DNA of 64,000 nucleotides, taken from Chitinophaga rhizophila. GTDB taxonomy: Bacteria; Bacteroidota; Bacteroidia; Chitinophagales; Chitinophagaceae. A model generated the notes under the pieces. The model saw only the letters and a program-made list of their open reading frames with translations. It did not search any database and had not been told where the DNA came from. Shown here one piece after another: positions 45,286 through 52,495 of this stretch; position 1 is the first letter of the stretch, and every line of letters begins with the position of its first letter. Location of the stretch: assembly GCF_019492185.1 (NCBI RefSeq), contig NZ_JAICCF010000002.1:1178001-1242000 (forward strand), written 5' to 3'. The position numbers were made by a program, and so were the translations under genes.

Positions 45286-45954
45286 TTACTGTTTTCCTTC
45301 TACTATCAGGACTATTTCACCTTTTACTCCTTTCTCACTGAAGTAGTCATGTACTTCCTGCAACGTCCCTCTCTTGTTTTCTTCAAACATCTTCGTCAGC
45401 TCCCGGCTTACGCAGCACTGGCGCTCCGGTCCGAAGTAAGTGATCAGGTCAGACAATGTCCTGACAAGCCTTTGCGGTGATTCGTAGAAGACAAGTGTAC
45501 GCTCATCTGTAGCCAGCTGGGTAAACAAAGTATGCCGGCCTTTTTTAAGTGGCGGAAAGCCCTCAAAAGAAAAGCGGTTCATAGGTATACCGCTGTTCAC
45601 CAATGCAGGTACAAACGCCGTTGCGCCAGGCAAACACTCCACAGGTACGCCGGCACGAACGCACTCACGCACCAGCAGGAAGCCCGGATCAGATACGCCC
45701 GGTGTGCCGGCGTCGGTGATCAGTGCCATCGTTTTGCCGCCTTGCATCTGCTGTACAAGGTGCTGCAATACTTTATGTTCGTTATGCTGATGGTAAGGTG
45801 TGATGGGCTTATTGATATTGTAATGTTTCAATAAAACCCCTGAGGTACGGGTATCTTCCGCCAGTATCAGCGCAGCGTCTTCCAGCACTTTAATTGCGCG
45901 GTAGGTGATGTCGGCCAGATTGCCTATGGGAGAAGGAACAAGATATAATTTCAT
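45286..45954 (-). CDS. rsmI: 16S rRNA 2'-O-ribose C1402 methyltransferase RsmI
   Basis: A 222-residue tetrapyrrole-methylase-fold enzyme that methylates the ribose of C1402 in 16S rRNA. It opens LYLVPSPIGNLADITYRAI, with ILAEDTRTSGVLLKHY, ALITDAGTPGVSDPGFLLV and VECLPGATAFVPALVNSGIP, all diagnostic. It is shorter than E. coli RsmI (about 286), ending after the catalytic domain and lacking the C-terminal extension. A large inverted repeat separates it from the preceding purS. Confidence 0.95.
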   Translation of the reverse strand: MKLYLVPSPIGNLADITYRAIKVLEDAALILAEDTRTSGVLLKHYNINKPITPYHQHNEHKVLQHLVQQMQGGKTMALITDAGTPGVSDPGFLLVRECVRAGVPVECLPGATAFVPALVNSGIPMNRFSFEGFPPLKKGRHTLFTQLATDERTLVFYESPQRLVRTLSDLITYFGPERQCCVSRELTKMFEENKRGTLQEVHDYFSEKGVKGEIVLIVEGKQ

Positions 45955-45961
45955 ACAACTA

Positions 45962-46047
45962 CGAATTACAAATTACGAATTACGAATGAAATGCAGCGAT
46001 GATCATAGATGCCAGATGCTCATTCGTAATTCGACATTCGTAATTCG
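45962..46047. repeat. inverted repeat built of ACGAATT units
   Basis: Arms 45962-45989 and 46020-46047 match at 25 of 28 positions, with a 30-base loop. Each arm is itself made of direct copies of CGAATTACGAAT. It fills the gap between purS and rsmI and has no T run, so it is not a typical terminator. Confidence 0.8.
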
Positions 46048-46061
46048 CGATTGCTGTTTTA

Positions 46062-46307
46062 TTAGTGGATACTGACTTCAAAAGACTCCATTACCTGGTT
46101 AGCGAGCAGCTTCTGGCAGGCATTCTCAGCCAGTTGCTGTGCTTCTTCTTTTGTAGCAGCTTCTATCTGCAGAGTAATGTGTTTTCCAATTCTCACGTCA
46201 TGTACAGTATTGATGCCCAGGTTTTTCAAACCGCTTAATACCGCCTTCCCCTGAGGGTCGAGTAGCTCTTTCAGCGGCATCACATTAATATGTGCAGTAA
46301 ACGTCAT
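46062..46307 (-). CDS. purS: phosphoribosylformylglycinamidine synthase subunit PurS
   Basis: An 81-residue protein (MTFTAHINVMPLKELLDPQGKAV...) matching PurS, the small subunit that bridges PurL and PurQ in the fourth step of purine synthesis. The motifs PLKELLDPQGKAV, VHDVRIGK and a C-terminal VMESFEV are characteristic. The start is placed at ATG 46307; the upstream in-frame start (46328) lies in the -7 element. purL and purQ are not in the window, so the subunit gene stands apart from its partners. Confidence 0.92.
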   Translation of the reverse strand: MTFTAHINVMPLKELLDPQGKAVLSGLKNLGINTVHDVRIGKHITLQIEAATKEEAQQLAENACQKLLANQVMESFEVSIH

Positions 46308-46324
46308 TTGTTGAAAATTTAGAC

Positions 46325-46333
46325 GCAAACCTA
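46325..46333 (-). promoter_or_regulatory. promoter of purS
   Basis: Minus-strand TAGGTTTGC is a perfect TAnnTTTGC match, 18 nt before ATG 46307. Confidence 0.65.
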
Positions 46334-46355
46334 AGACATAAATCCCAAAAAACCG

Positions 46356-47129
46356 CTACCTAACACCTTCACCAGTAGAAGGTTTTGACACCAGTGACAG
46401 CATTACATAACATACAAATACAAAAGGAACGGTAGCAAACTGCAGGAACGGTATAGCCACTACAGACAGTACTACCAGCAGGAATCTAGCCCAGTTAGGC
46501 TTCAGCTGCAGACTCTTGAATTTCAGGCTGAGCATTGGGATCTCTGCGACCATCAGGTAACACAGCAGTGCAATGATGATGTACAATACCCAGATATTCT
46601 GCAGCCAGTGGGCCAGGTTAAACGGATTATACAGTATAATAAGCGGGAAAGAAGCAACCAGTAATCCTACTGCTGGCGTAGGTATACCGATGAAGTTTTC
46701 TGACTGACGGGTATCCAGGTTGAACTTGGCAAGGCGGTATGCAGCAAAACAAGGAATCAGTAAAGCCGGTGCCAGGTTAATGTAAGAAACATCAAATACA
46801 TCCGGCATGCCCATATAAGCGCTTCTCAACAGGCGGAACAACATCATGCCCGGTACCAGTCCAAAACTGATCACATCAGCCAGGGAATCCAGCTCACGTC
46901 CAAACGGAGACTGTGTTTTCAGCCATCTGGCCGCCAGTCCGTCGGTGAAATCAAATAGCGCTGCCAGTACCACCATGGCAGAAGCCAGGTAGATTGGTGC
47001 CGGATTGGTGATCAGGTACTCTGCCCCGTTAAATTCTGCCCGGTATTCAGGAGAATGCAGGATGTAGATAACGGCCAGCGCGCCGCAAAACAGGTTGCTG
47101 AGCGTTAGGATATTAGGAAGTTGCTTCAT
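46356..47129 (-). CDS. pssA: CDP-diacylglycerol-serine O-phosphatidyltransferase
   Basis: A 257-residue inner-membrane enzyme that makes phosphatidylserine, precursor of phosphatidylethanolamine. The CDP-alcohol phosphotransferase signature D-G-x2-A-R-x8-G-x3-D-x3-D is seen in FTDGLAARWLKTQSPFGRELDSLAD. About seven membrane helices flank it (for example LLVASFPLIILYNPF and WVLYIIIALLCYLMVAEIPML). The serine-specific branch is assigned from overall resemblance to the PssA group; the family signature alone does not fix the alcohol. Psd is not adjacent. Confidence 0.88.
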   Translation of the reverse strand: MKQLPNILTLSNLFCGALAVIYILHSPEYRAEFNGAEYLITNPAPIYLASAMVVLAALFDFTDGLAARWLKTQSPFGRELDSLADVISFGLVPGMMLFRLLRSAYMGMPDVFDVSYINLAPALLIPCFAAYRLAKFNLDTRQSENFIGIPTPAVGLLVASFPLIILYNPFNLAHWLQNIWVLYIIIALLCYLMVAEIPMLSLKFKSLQLKPNWARFLLVVLSVVAIPFLQFATVPFVFVCYVMLSLVSKPSTGEGVR

Positions 47130-47141
47130 CTGTATTTAAGC

Positions 47142-47175
47142 CGATCGTCTATGAAGGTGCCTTCATAGACGATCG
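47142..47175 (-). terminator. perfect hairpin between the aminopeptidase P gene and pssA
   Basis: Arms of 16 nt (CGATCGTCTATGAAGG and its complement) are separated by only two bases. The T run is weak on both strands, so it may end or attenuate the upstream transcript, or protect the 3' end. Confidence 0.6.
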
Positions 47176-47211
47176 CACGTTTTAGCATTAAATATTTAGT
47201 AAATATATATA

Positions 47212-48504
47212 CTATTTCTTCATCAACGACTCAATCTCGTCGGCAGTAATAGGAATATTCTTCATCAGGTCAATATTACCGCCTGCTGTCATCCAGACAT
47301 TATTCTCTATACGAATACCCATCTGTTCTTCCTGAATATAGATTCCAGGCTCAATGGTCATCACAGAATTTTCAGGAATAGGCTGATGGAAGGACGGTCC
47401 CAGGTCATGCACACCTACACCCAGGTGGTGGGAAATACCATGATACAGGTATTTACGGTAGGCAGGCGCTTCAGGATCCTGGTTTTTGATATCTTCTTCT
47501 TTCAGCAATCCGATCTTCACAAACTGTTTTCCGGCTTCTATTCCCATCATTTCATGGTATTTGGCAATAGTAATACCGGGACGCAGAATGGTTTTAGCAT
47601 AGTTATGCAGATCAAGGCAGGCGTTGTACACTTCGCGCTGACGGGCGGTAAACTTCCCGTTGACTGGTACTGTACGGGTCAGATCGGCATTATAACCGCC
47701 ATAAGCTGCGCCAAAGTCCATCAGGATCAGCTCACCATCTTTACATTCCTGGTTGTTAAATATATAATGAAGGATGCGGGCACGGTCGCCGCTGGCTATG
47801 ATAGAGCTATAAGCCTCTCCATCAGCCCTGTTACGCAGAAATTCATGCAGGATTTCGGCATGGATCTCATGCTCCCATACGCCGGGACGAATAAACTGTA
47901 ACAGGCGGCGGAAAGTCTTTTCAGTGATGTCGATAGCCTGCTGGATCACTTTTACTTCCTCTTCAGACTTCACCGCACGCAGCTTTTTGAGTATGACTGC
48001 GGCGCGCAGGTAGTTGTGCAGCGGATAGCGGCTGCGCATCTCTTCCGCATAGCGGTAATCCCTTACAGGTACCAGGCTGGATTTGCGGTTATTCTCGTTA
48101 GTATTGAGATAGATATTAGTAACATCATGTATCCAGGGCTGCAATTGTGCATCCAGGGAATCCAGCCATACAACTGTAGAGATGCCGGAGATGGTAAGCG
48201 CCTCATCTTTGCGCAGCCTGTGGCCATCCCACTTTTCTTTCAACTCGTTAGGACGTACCAGTACCAGTACTTCCCTGTATTTCGGATCCGGATTATCAGG
48301 ATATAAAATAACCATCGTATCCTCCTGCTCAATACCTGTCAACCAGTACAGATCTGCACTCTGCTGAAATTTGTGCAGGGCGTCACCATTGCTTGGCAGC
48401 TCATCGTTTGAATTGATAATAGCAATGGAATCCGGCTGCATTTCAGCAATAAAGCGCTGGCGATTCTTAATGAAGATCTGCACATCTAATGGTAAATTTT
48501 TCAT
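47212..48504 (-). CDS. pepP: Xaa-Pro aminopeptidase (M24B, aminopeptidase P)
   Basis: A 430-residue cytoplasmic metallopeptidase that removes N-terminal residues preceding proline. The N-terminal creatinase-like domain (about 1-165) is followed by the pita-bread fold. The five metal ligands are recognisable: the two Asp in LILMDFGAAYGGYNADLTRT, the His in GISHHLGVGVHDLG, and the two Glu in MTIEPGIYI and IRIENNV. Length and motif order match E. coli PepP. It is divergent from pckA across a 514-nt region holding the 11-nt repeats. Confidence 0.93.
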   Translation of the reverse strand: MKNLPLDVQIFIKNRQRFIAEMQPDSIAIINSNDELPSNGDALHKFQQSADLYWLTGIEQEDTMVILYPDNPDPKYREVLVLVRPNELKEKWDGHRLRKDEALTISGISTVVWLDSLDAQLQPWIHDVTNIYLNTNENNRKSSLVPVRDYRYAEEMRSRYPLHNYLRAAVILKKLRAVKSEEEVKVIQQAIDITEKTFRRLLQFIRPGVWEHEIHAEILHEFLRNRADGEAYSSIIASGDRARILHYIFNNQECKDGELILMDFGAAYGGYNADLTRTVPVNGKFTARQREVYNACLDLHNYAKTILRPGITIAKYHEMMGIEAGKQFVKIGLLKEEDIKNQDPEAPAYRKYLYHGISHHLGVGVHDLGPSFHQPIPENSVMTIEPGIYIQEEQMGIRIENNVWMTAGGNIDLMKNIPITADEIESLMKK

Positions 48505-48608
48505 ATTCTGTTTTTACGGTGGCGTATCAAAAATGCGGGTCAAACCTACTGAAATTTCACAATACCGCTCCCTGCCTCTTTTGCAGTTCCACTGTAACTT
48601 GTCTGCAG

Positions 48609-48674
48609 TCGCTACATGGTCGCTTGTTCGTCGCTTATTCGTCGCTAGTTCGTCCCTTGTTCGTCCCTTGTTCG
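48609..48674 (+). repeat. tandem 11-nt repeat array, six units
   Basis: Six contiguous 11-nt units: TCGCTACATGG, TCGCTTGTTCG, TCGCTTATTCG, TCGCTAGTTCG, TCCCTTGTTCG, TCCCTTGTTCG. The consensus TCGCTTGTTCG is the reverse complement of the unit at 7197-7284. Confidence 0.85.
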
Positions 48675-48963
48675 TTCACTGCTCTTCCGGGCAATTTGTC
48701 AGTTTCTGCTTCTACCATCCTGGTAGCGATGCCAGGTACTGCCTAACAATGTATCTGGCATATATGATACAAAATATAGCGTAACATCTACCGGACTGTA
48801 AGATAATATAATATGAAGCGGCTTCCTGCATAATAAGCGTATTACAAGGTCCTCATTTTTTACCAATTCCTACAAGACAAGCAGATCCATTTTAGATATT
48901 TATCAAACAAATATCCATTTAGCACGCACGTTTTCTAAATTTTACCAAAATCGCGGCCATTAA

Positions 48964-48994
48964 TTTGACAATATCAAAAAAGCACTAGATTTGC
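48964..48994 (+). promoter_or_regulatory. promoter of pckA
   Basis: TTTG at 48964-48967, then 18 bases, then TAGATTTGC at 48986-48994: the best complete -33/-7 promoter in the window. The predicted leader is about 20 nt. Confidence 0.8.
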
Positions 48995-49018
48995 TTACTA
49001 CACCAAAACAATCTTACT

Positions 49019-50620
49019 ATGCAAGTCAGCAGTGTAAGGAATACTGTTGCCGACCTATTAGAGTTAGGTATACGGCAGACCAATCATATTTACTACCAAC
49101 TAGAGCCTGCCGAACTGATCTCGCAGACAGTGACCTCCGGACAGGGTGCCATCTTAAATAACGGCGCATTAGCAGTGAACACCGGCCAATTTACCGGACG
49201 ATCTCCCAAAGACAAATTTATTGTAAAAGATGAACTGACAGCTGATACTGTTAACTGGAATGATTTCAACATCCCGGTAAGCACAGCCAGTTTTGACAAG
49301 CTGTATGACAAAATCACCCGCTATTTTGCCGGTAAAGATGTCTGGGTAAGAGATGGGTATGCCTGTGCAGATCCTGCTTACCGTGTTAATATCAGGGTTA
49401 TTACTGAAACACCCTGGGCCAACCTGTTTGCTTACAACATGTTTTTACGTCCGTCTGAAGAAGAACTGGAAGACATGCACTATGACTGGACCATCATCCA
49501 GGCACCTGGTTGTCTGGCCGATCCTGCTACAGACGGCACACGCCAGCAGAACTTTGCGGTGGTGAATTTCAGCAGGAAGATGATCCTCATTGGCGGCACT
49601 GCTTACACCGGAGAAATTAAAAAAGGCGTATTTACCATTCTGAACTACATTCTGCCGCACGACCATGGGGTATTGAGCATGCACTGTTCTGCCAACATGG
49701 GCGCAGATGGCGATACTGCAATTTTCTTCGGATTAAGCGGTACTGGTAAAACCACACTCAGCGCCGATCCGGCAAGAAAACTGATCGGAGATGATGAACA
49801 TGGCTGGTCAGCAGACCATGTCTTCAACTTTGAGGGTGGCTGTTATGCAAAATGTATAGATCTCAGCGAAGAAAAAGAACCGCAGATCTTCCATGCGATC
49901 AGGGAAGGTGCAATGCTGGAAAACATCATGTGCCATCCGGGTACCAAGGATGTCAACTACGCAGACAAATGTATTACGGAAAATACCCGTGTATCCTATC
50001 CCCTGCATTATATAGATAATGCAGTGATTCCGTCCATCGGTGGTATTCCTGATCACATTTTCTTCCTGACCTGCGACGCCTATGGCGTATTGCCTCCTAT
50101 CTCCAGACTGACGCCGGAGCAGGCCATGTACCAGTTCATTTCAGGTTATACCGCCCGGGTGGCAGGTACTGAAACCGGTGTAACTGAACCTACTGCTACC
50201 TTCAGCACCTGTTTTGGTGCCCCCTTCCTGCCATTGCATCCTGTGCAGTATGCCTCCCTGCTGGGAGAGAAACTTCACCAGCACAAGGCAACGGTGTGGC
50301 TGATCAATACCGGCTGGACTGGCGGGTCATATGGCACCGGTCAGCGTATCAGACTGTCATATACCAGGGCAATGGTCACTGCGGCCCTAAGCGGCCAACT
50401 GGACAAGCTGGCGTATAAAGATCATCCGGTATTCGGCTTTTCTATTCCTGAGTCTTGTCCTGGCATACCTGCTGACCTGCTGGATCCACGGAATACATGG
50501 CAAGATAAAGCTGCTTACGACGAGCGGGCTAATGAACTGGGACATAAGTTTGTACGCAATTTCGAGAAATATGCGGCTCAGGCTACCGAGGAAATTATGT
50601 CTGCTTCTCCAAGAATTTAA
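49019..50620 (+). CDS. pckA: phosphoenolpyruvate carboxykinase (ATP)
   Basis: A 533-residue gluconeogenic enzyme converting oxaloacetate and ATP to phosphoenolpyruvate, CO2 and ADP. The kinase-1a P-loop GLSGTGKTT begins at residue 238, followed by LIGDDEHGW (metal site) and FLTCDAYGVLPPIS; the substrate-side FTGRSPKDKFIV and the C-terminal NTGWTGGSYGTGQRI are also present. This is the ATP-dependent class. With citrate synthase in the same window it fits a normal central metabolism. It is transcribed from a strong promoter in a long divergent region, which may carry regulatory sites. Confidence 0.97.
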   Translation: MQVSSVRNTVADLLELGIRQTNHIYYQLEPAELISQTVTSGQGAILNNGALAVNTGQFTGRSPKDKFIVKDELTADTVNWNDFNIPVSTASFDKLYDKITRYFAGKDVWVRDGYACADPAYRVNIRVITETPWANLFAYNMFLRPSEEELEDMHYDWTIIQAPGCLADPATDGTRQQNFAVVNFSRKMILIGGTAYTGEIKKGVFTILNYILPHDHGVLSMHCSANMGADGDTAIFFGLSGTGKTTLSADPARKLIGDDEHGWSADHVFNFEGGCYAKCIDLSEEKEPQIFHAIREGAMLENIMCHPGTKDVNYADKCITENTRVSYPLHYIDNAVIPSIGGIPDHIFFLTCDAYGVLPPISRLTPEQAMYQFISGYTARVAGTETGVTEPTATFSTCFGAPFLPLHPVQYASLLGEKLHQHKATVWLINTGWTGGSYGTGQRIRLSYTRAMVTAALSGQLDKLAYKDHPVFGFSIPESCPGIPADLLDPRNTWQDKAAYDERANELGHKFVRNFEKYAAQATEEIMSASPRI

Positions 50621-50765
50621 TTATATTGGGGATTCTTACCCTGCCTTTAAAATTTCCACTACTATTACAAGTTCTGATATGTACAGGTGTTCCTGTCGCA
50701 AAACAAGTGACCTATTCATTACCTATAACAGGGAACTTGTTTTGCGGAACTTGAAAGGAAATACC

Positions 50766-50774
50766 TACCTTTGC
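50766..50774 (+). promoter_or_regulatory. -7 element abutting the folD start codon
   Basis: Perfect TACCTTTGC whose G is only four bases before the ATG at 50777. This predicts a leaderless folD message. Confidence 0.65.
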
Positions 50775-50776
50775 GC

Positions 50777-51661
50777 ATGCAAATTTTAGACGGTAAACTT
50801 GTTTCAGCGGCTGTTAAAGCCCAATTGGCAGATAAGGTAACTGAATTGAAAGCGTTGGACAAAAAAGTCCCTCACCTGGCAGCCATCCTGGTAGGTAATA
50901 ATCCCGCCAGCGAAACTTATGTGGCATCCAAGGTTAAATCCTGCGCAGAAATTGGTTTCCACTCCACTCTTTTACGTTTCGATGAGAAGATCTCTGAAAA
51001 GCATTTACTGGACAATATCACATTGCTGAATGAAAATGCGGATATTGACGGTATTCTCGTACAACTTCCTCTTCCAAAACATATTAACGAAGAACTGGTG
51101 ATCAACGCCATTGATCCCAGCAAGGACGTAGACGGATTTCATCCGATGAACGTAGGTAAAATGGTCATCGGATTACCTACCTATATTCCTGCTACTCCTT
51201 ACGGTATCATGCTGATGCTGGAACACTACAACATTCCTACAAAGGGTAAACATGCGGTAGTGATCGGCCGTAGCAACATCGTAGGTACACCTATGAGTGT
51301 ATTGCTGAGCCGTAACGCCAATCCGGGTAACTGTACAGTAACACTTACGCACTCACAGACTGCAAACCTGAAAGAACTTTGTCTGCAGGCAGATATCATT
51401 GTAGCTGCTATCGGTCGTCCTAACTTCGTAACCGCTGACATGGTGAAAGAGGGTGCAGTGGTGATAGACGTAGGTATCAACCGTATTGAGGATGCTACTA
51501 AAAAATCTGGCTTCAGGCTGGTAGGCGATGTAGACTTTAACGCCGTAGCGCCTAAGACCAGTTTCATCACTCCGGTACCCGGAGGTGTGGGCCTGATGAC
51601 TATAGCAGCCTTGTTGAAAAACACTTACAACGCTGCCAGTCAGAAAGTAAATATGAACTAA
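50777..51661 (+). CDS. folD: FolD: methylenetetrahydrofolate dehydrogenase/cyclohydrolase
   Basis: A 294-residue bifunctional enzyme interconverting 5,10-methylene-, methenyl- and 10-formyl-tetrahydrofolate. Motifs are YVASKVKSC (catalytic Lys), DGILVQLPLPKHI, KDVDGFHPMNVGKM, the NADP-binding VVIGRSNIVGTPMS, and the C-terminal TPVPGGVGLMTIA. The natural start is ATG 50777 (MQILDGKLVSAAV), matching other FolD N-termini; a TTG two codons earlier lies inside the -7 element. The enzyme supplies one-carbon units to the purine route represented here by purS and guaB. Confidence 0.96.
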   Translation: MQILDGKLVSAAVKAQLADKVTELKALDKKVPHLAAILVGNNPASETYVASKVKSCAEIGFHSTLLRFDEKISEKHLLDNITLLNENADIDGILVQLPLPKHINEELVINAIDPSKDVDGFHPMNVGKMVIGLPTYIPATPYGIMLMLEHYNIPTKGKHAVVIGRSNIVGTPMSVLLSRNANPGNCTVTLTHSQTANLKELCLQADIIVAAIGRPNFVTADMVKEGAVVIDVGINRIEDATKKSGFRLVGDVDFNAVAPKTSFITPVPGGVGLMTIAALLKNTYNAASQKVNMN

Positions 51662-51676
51662 TCAACTTCCTATAAG

Positions 51677-51764
51677 ACGCTTAACGCCCTTTAAACCGTA
51701 TGGCAGAGACGCCGGCTTACCAGGCCGGAAGTAGGCTCAGCCGCCGGCCCAGCGCGTTAAGCGT
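51677..51764 (+). promoter_or_regulatory. structured element with alternative hairpins between folD and queE
   Basis: The outer stem ACGCTTAACGC (51677-51687) / GCGTTAAGCGT (51754-51764) is perfect over 11 bp. Inside, GGCCGG (51723-51728) can pair with CCGGCC (51744-51749), or the overlapping GCCGG can pair with CCGGC just upstream (51713-51717); the two pairings exclude each other. It is followed by TTTGCATTTTC, a weak T run. It may be the folD terminator or a cis-regulatory RNA; I found no match to a riboswitch class I know. Confidence 0.5.
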
Positions 51765-51775
51765 TTGCATTTTCG

Positions 51776-51783
51776 TAACTTTG
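51776..51783 (+). promoter_or_regulatory. -7 element abutting the queE start codon
   Basis: TAACTTTG matches TAnnTTTG, and its G is five bases before ATG 51788. This predicts a leaderless queE transcript separate from the upstream structure. Confidence 0.55.
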
Positions 51784-51787
51784 TGTC

Positions 51788-52417
51788 ATGTCAATTATTA
51801 CCGCCGATACCACAACTACACTTCAGCTTCCTGTAATGGAACGTTTCTATACACTGCAGGGTGAAGGAAATTACCAGGGCAGAGCTGCTTATTTCATCCG
51901 TCTCGGAGGATGTGATGTTGGTTGTCATTGGTGTGATGTGAAAGACAGCTGGGACGCATCCCGCCATCCCCTTCTGCCTGTCGATGAACTGGTACGTGAT
52001 GCAGCTGTACATCCCGGACGTATGGCAGTAATTACGGGCGGAGAACCCCTGATGCATAACCTGGACGCACTGACTGCGGCGTTACACGACGCAGGCTTCC
52101 GTACTCATATGGAAACATCCGGCTCCTCTCCGCTAAGCGGTAACTGGGACTGGATTACCCTCTCTCCCAAAAAGTTCAAAGCGCCGCTTCCCGAAATATG
52201 CGCTGTCGCCCATGAGCTGAAGGTGGTTATATTCAACAAAAGTGATTTTGCCTGGGCAGAAAAGCACGCAGCAATGGCCGGCCCCCATTGTAAACTCTAC
52301 CTGCAACCAGAATGGGAAAAGGCATCACAGGTTACCCCTCTCATTGTTGAGTATATTAAAGAGCATCCGCAATGGCAATTGTCGTTGCAAACGCATAAAT
52401 ATATCAATGTGCCCTAG
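51788..52417 (+). CDS. queE: 7-carboxy-7-deazaguanine synthase QueE (radical SAM)
   Basis: A 209-residue radical-SAM enzyme of the preQ0/queuosine pathway, converting carboxytetrahydropterin to 7-carboxy-7-deazaguanine. The iron-sulfur motif CX3CX2C is seen in GGCDVGCHWCDVKDSW. Also present are the family opening ERFYTLQGEGNYQGRAAYFIRLGG and the SAM-binding VITGGEPLMHNLDAL. The cluster-binding loop is short, as expected for QueE. Together with tgt at 37314-38444, the window holds two steps of queuosine synthesis, but they are not clustered. Confidence 0.94.
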   Translation: MSIITADTTTTLQLPVMERFYTLQGEGNYQGRAAYFIRLGGCDVGCHWCDVKDSWDASRHPLLPVDELVRDAAVHPGRMAVITGGEPLMHNLDALTAALHDAGFRTHMETSGSSPLSGNWDWITLSPKKFKAPLPEICAVAHELKVVIFNKSDFAWAEKHAAMAGPHCKLYLQPEWEKASQVTPLIVEYIKEHPQWQLSLQTHKYINVP

Positions 52418-52447
52418 AAAGCAGCACCACACATCATTTTAACACAT

Positions 52448-52455
52448 TACATTTG
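52448..52455 (+). promoter_or_regulatory. promoter of the PorE-like gene
   Basis: TACATTTG, an exact consensus match, 40 nt before ATG 52496. It fixes the start there rather than at the upstream in-frame start (52472). Confidence 0.6.
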
Positions 52456-52495
52456 TGCTTTTTTTCATATATTGGCACCCAAGCCAATCGAAGTT

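Larger units (their letters stand above)
48505..49018. other. 514-nt divergent intergenic region with repeat array and pckA promoter
   Basis: Between the divergent aminopeptidase P and pckA genes. It contains the 11-nt repeat array (48609-48674), a small hairpin (CTACCA/TGGTAG around 48713-48727), an AT-rich stretch, and the pckA promoter at 48964-48994. Open frames across the array (48371-48784, 48489-48746) translate the repeat into SLVRPLFV-like periodic peptides and are not credible genes. Confidence 0.65.

Noticed and set aside
48609..48674. CRISPR array
   Set aside because: Units are 11 nt, contiguous and without spacers; no cas gene is in the window.
48371..48784. Open frames across the 11-nt repeat array giving periodic SLVRPLFV-like peptides
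   Set aside because: The periodicity comes from the DNA repeat; three frames give similar peptides and the repeats tolerate changes without regard to codon position. No start signal or family.
51677..51764. A preQ1 riboswitch before queE
   Set aside because: The location is tempting, but the compact preQ1-I pseudoknot pattern (short hairpin followed by an A-rich tail) is not visible, and the queE -7 element lies downstream of the structure. Kept only as an unclassified element.
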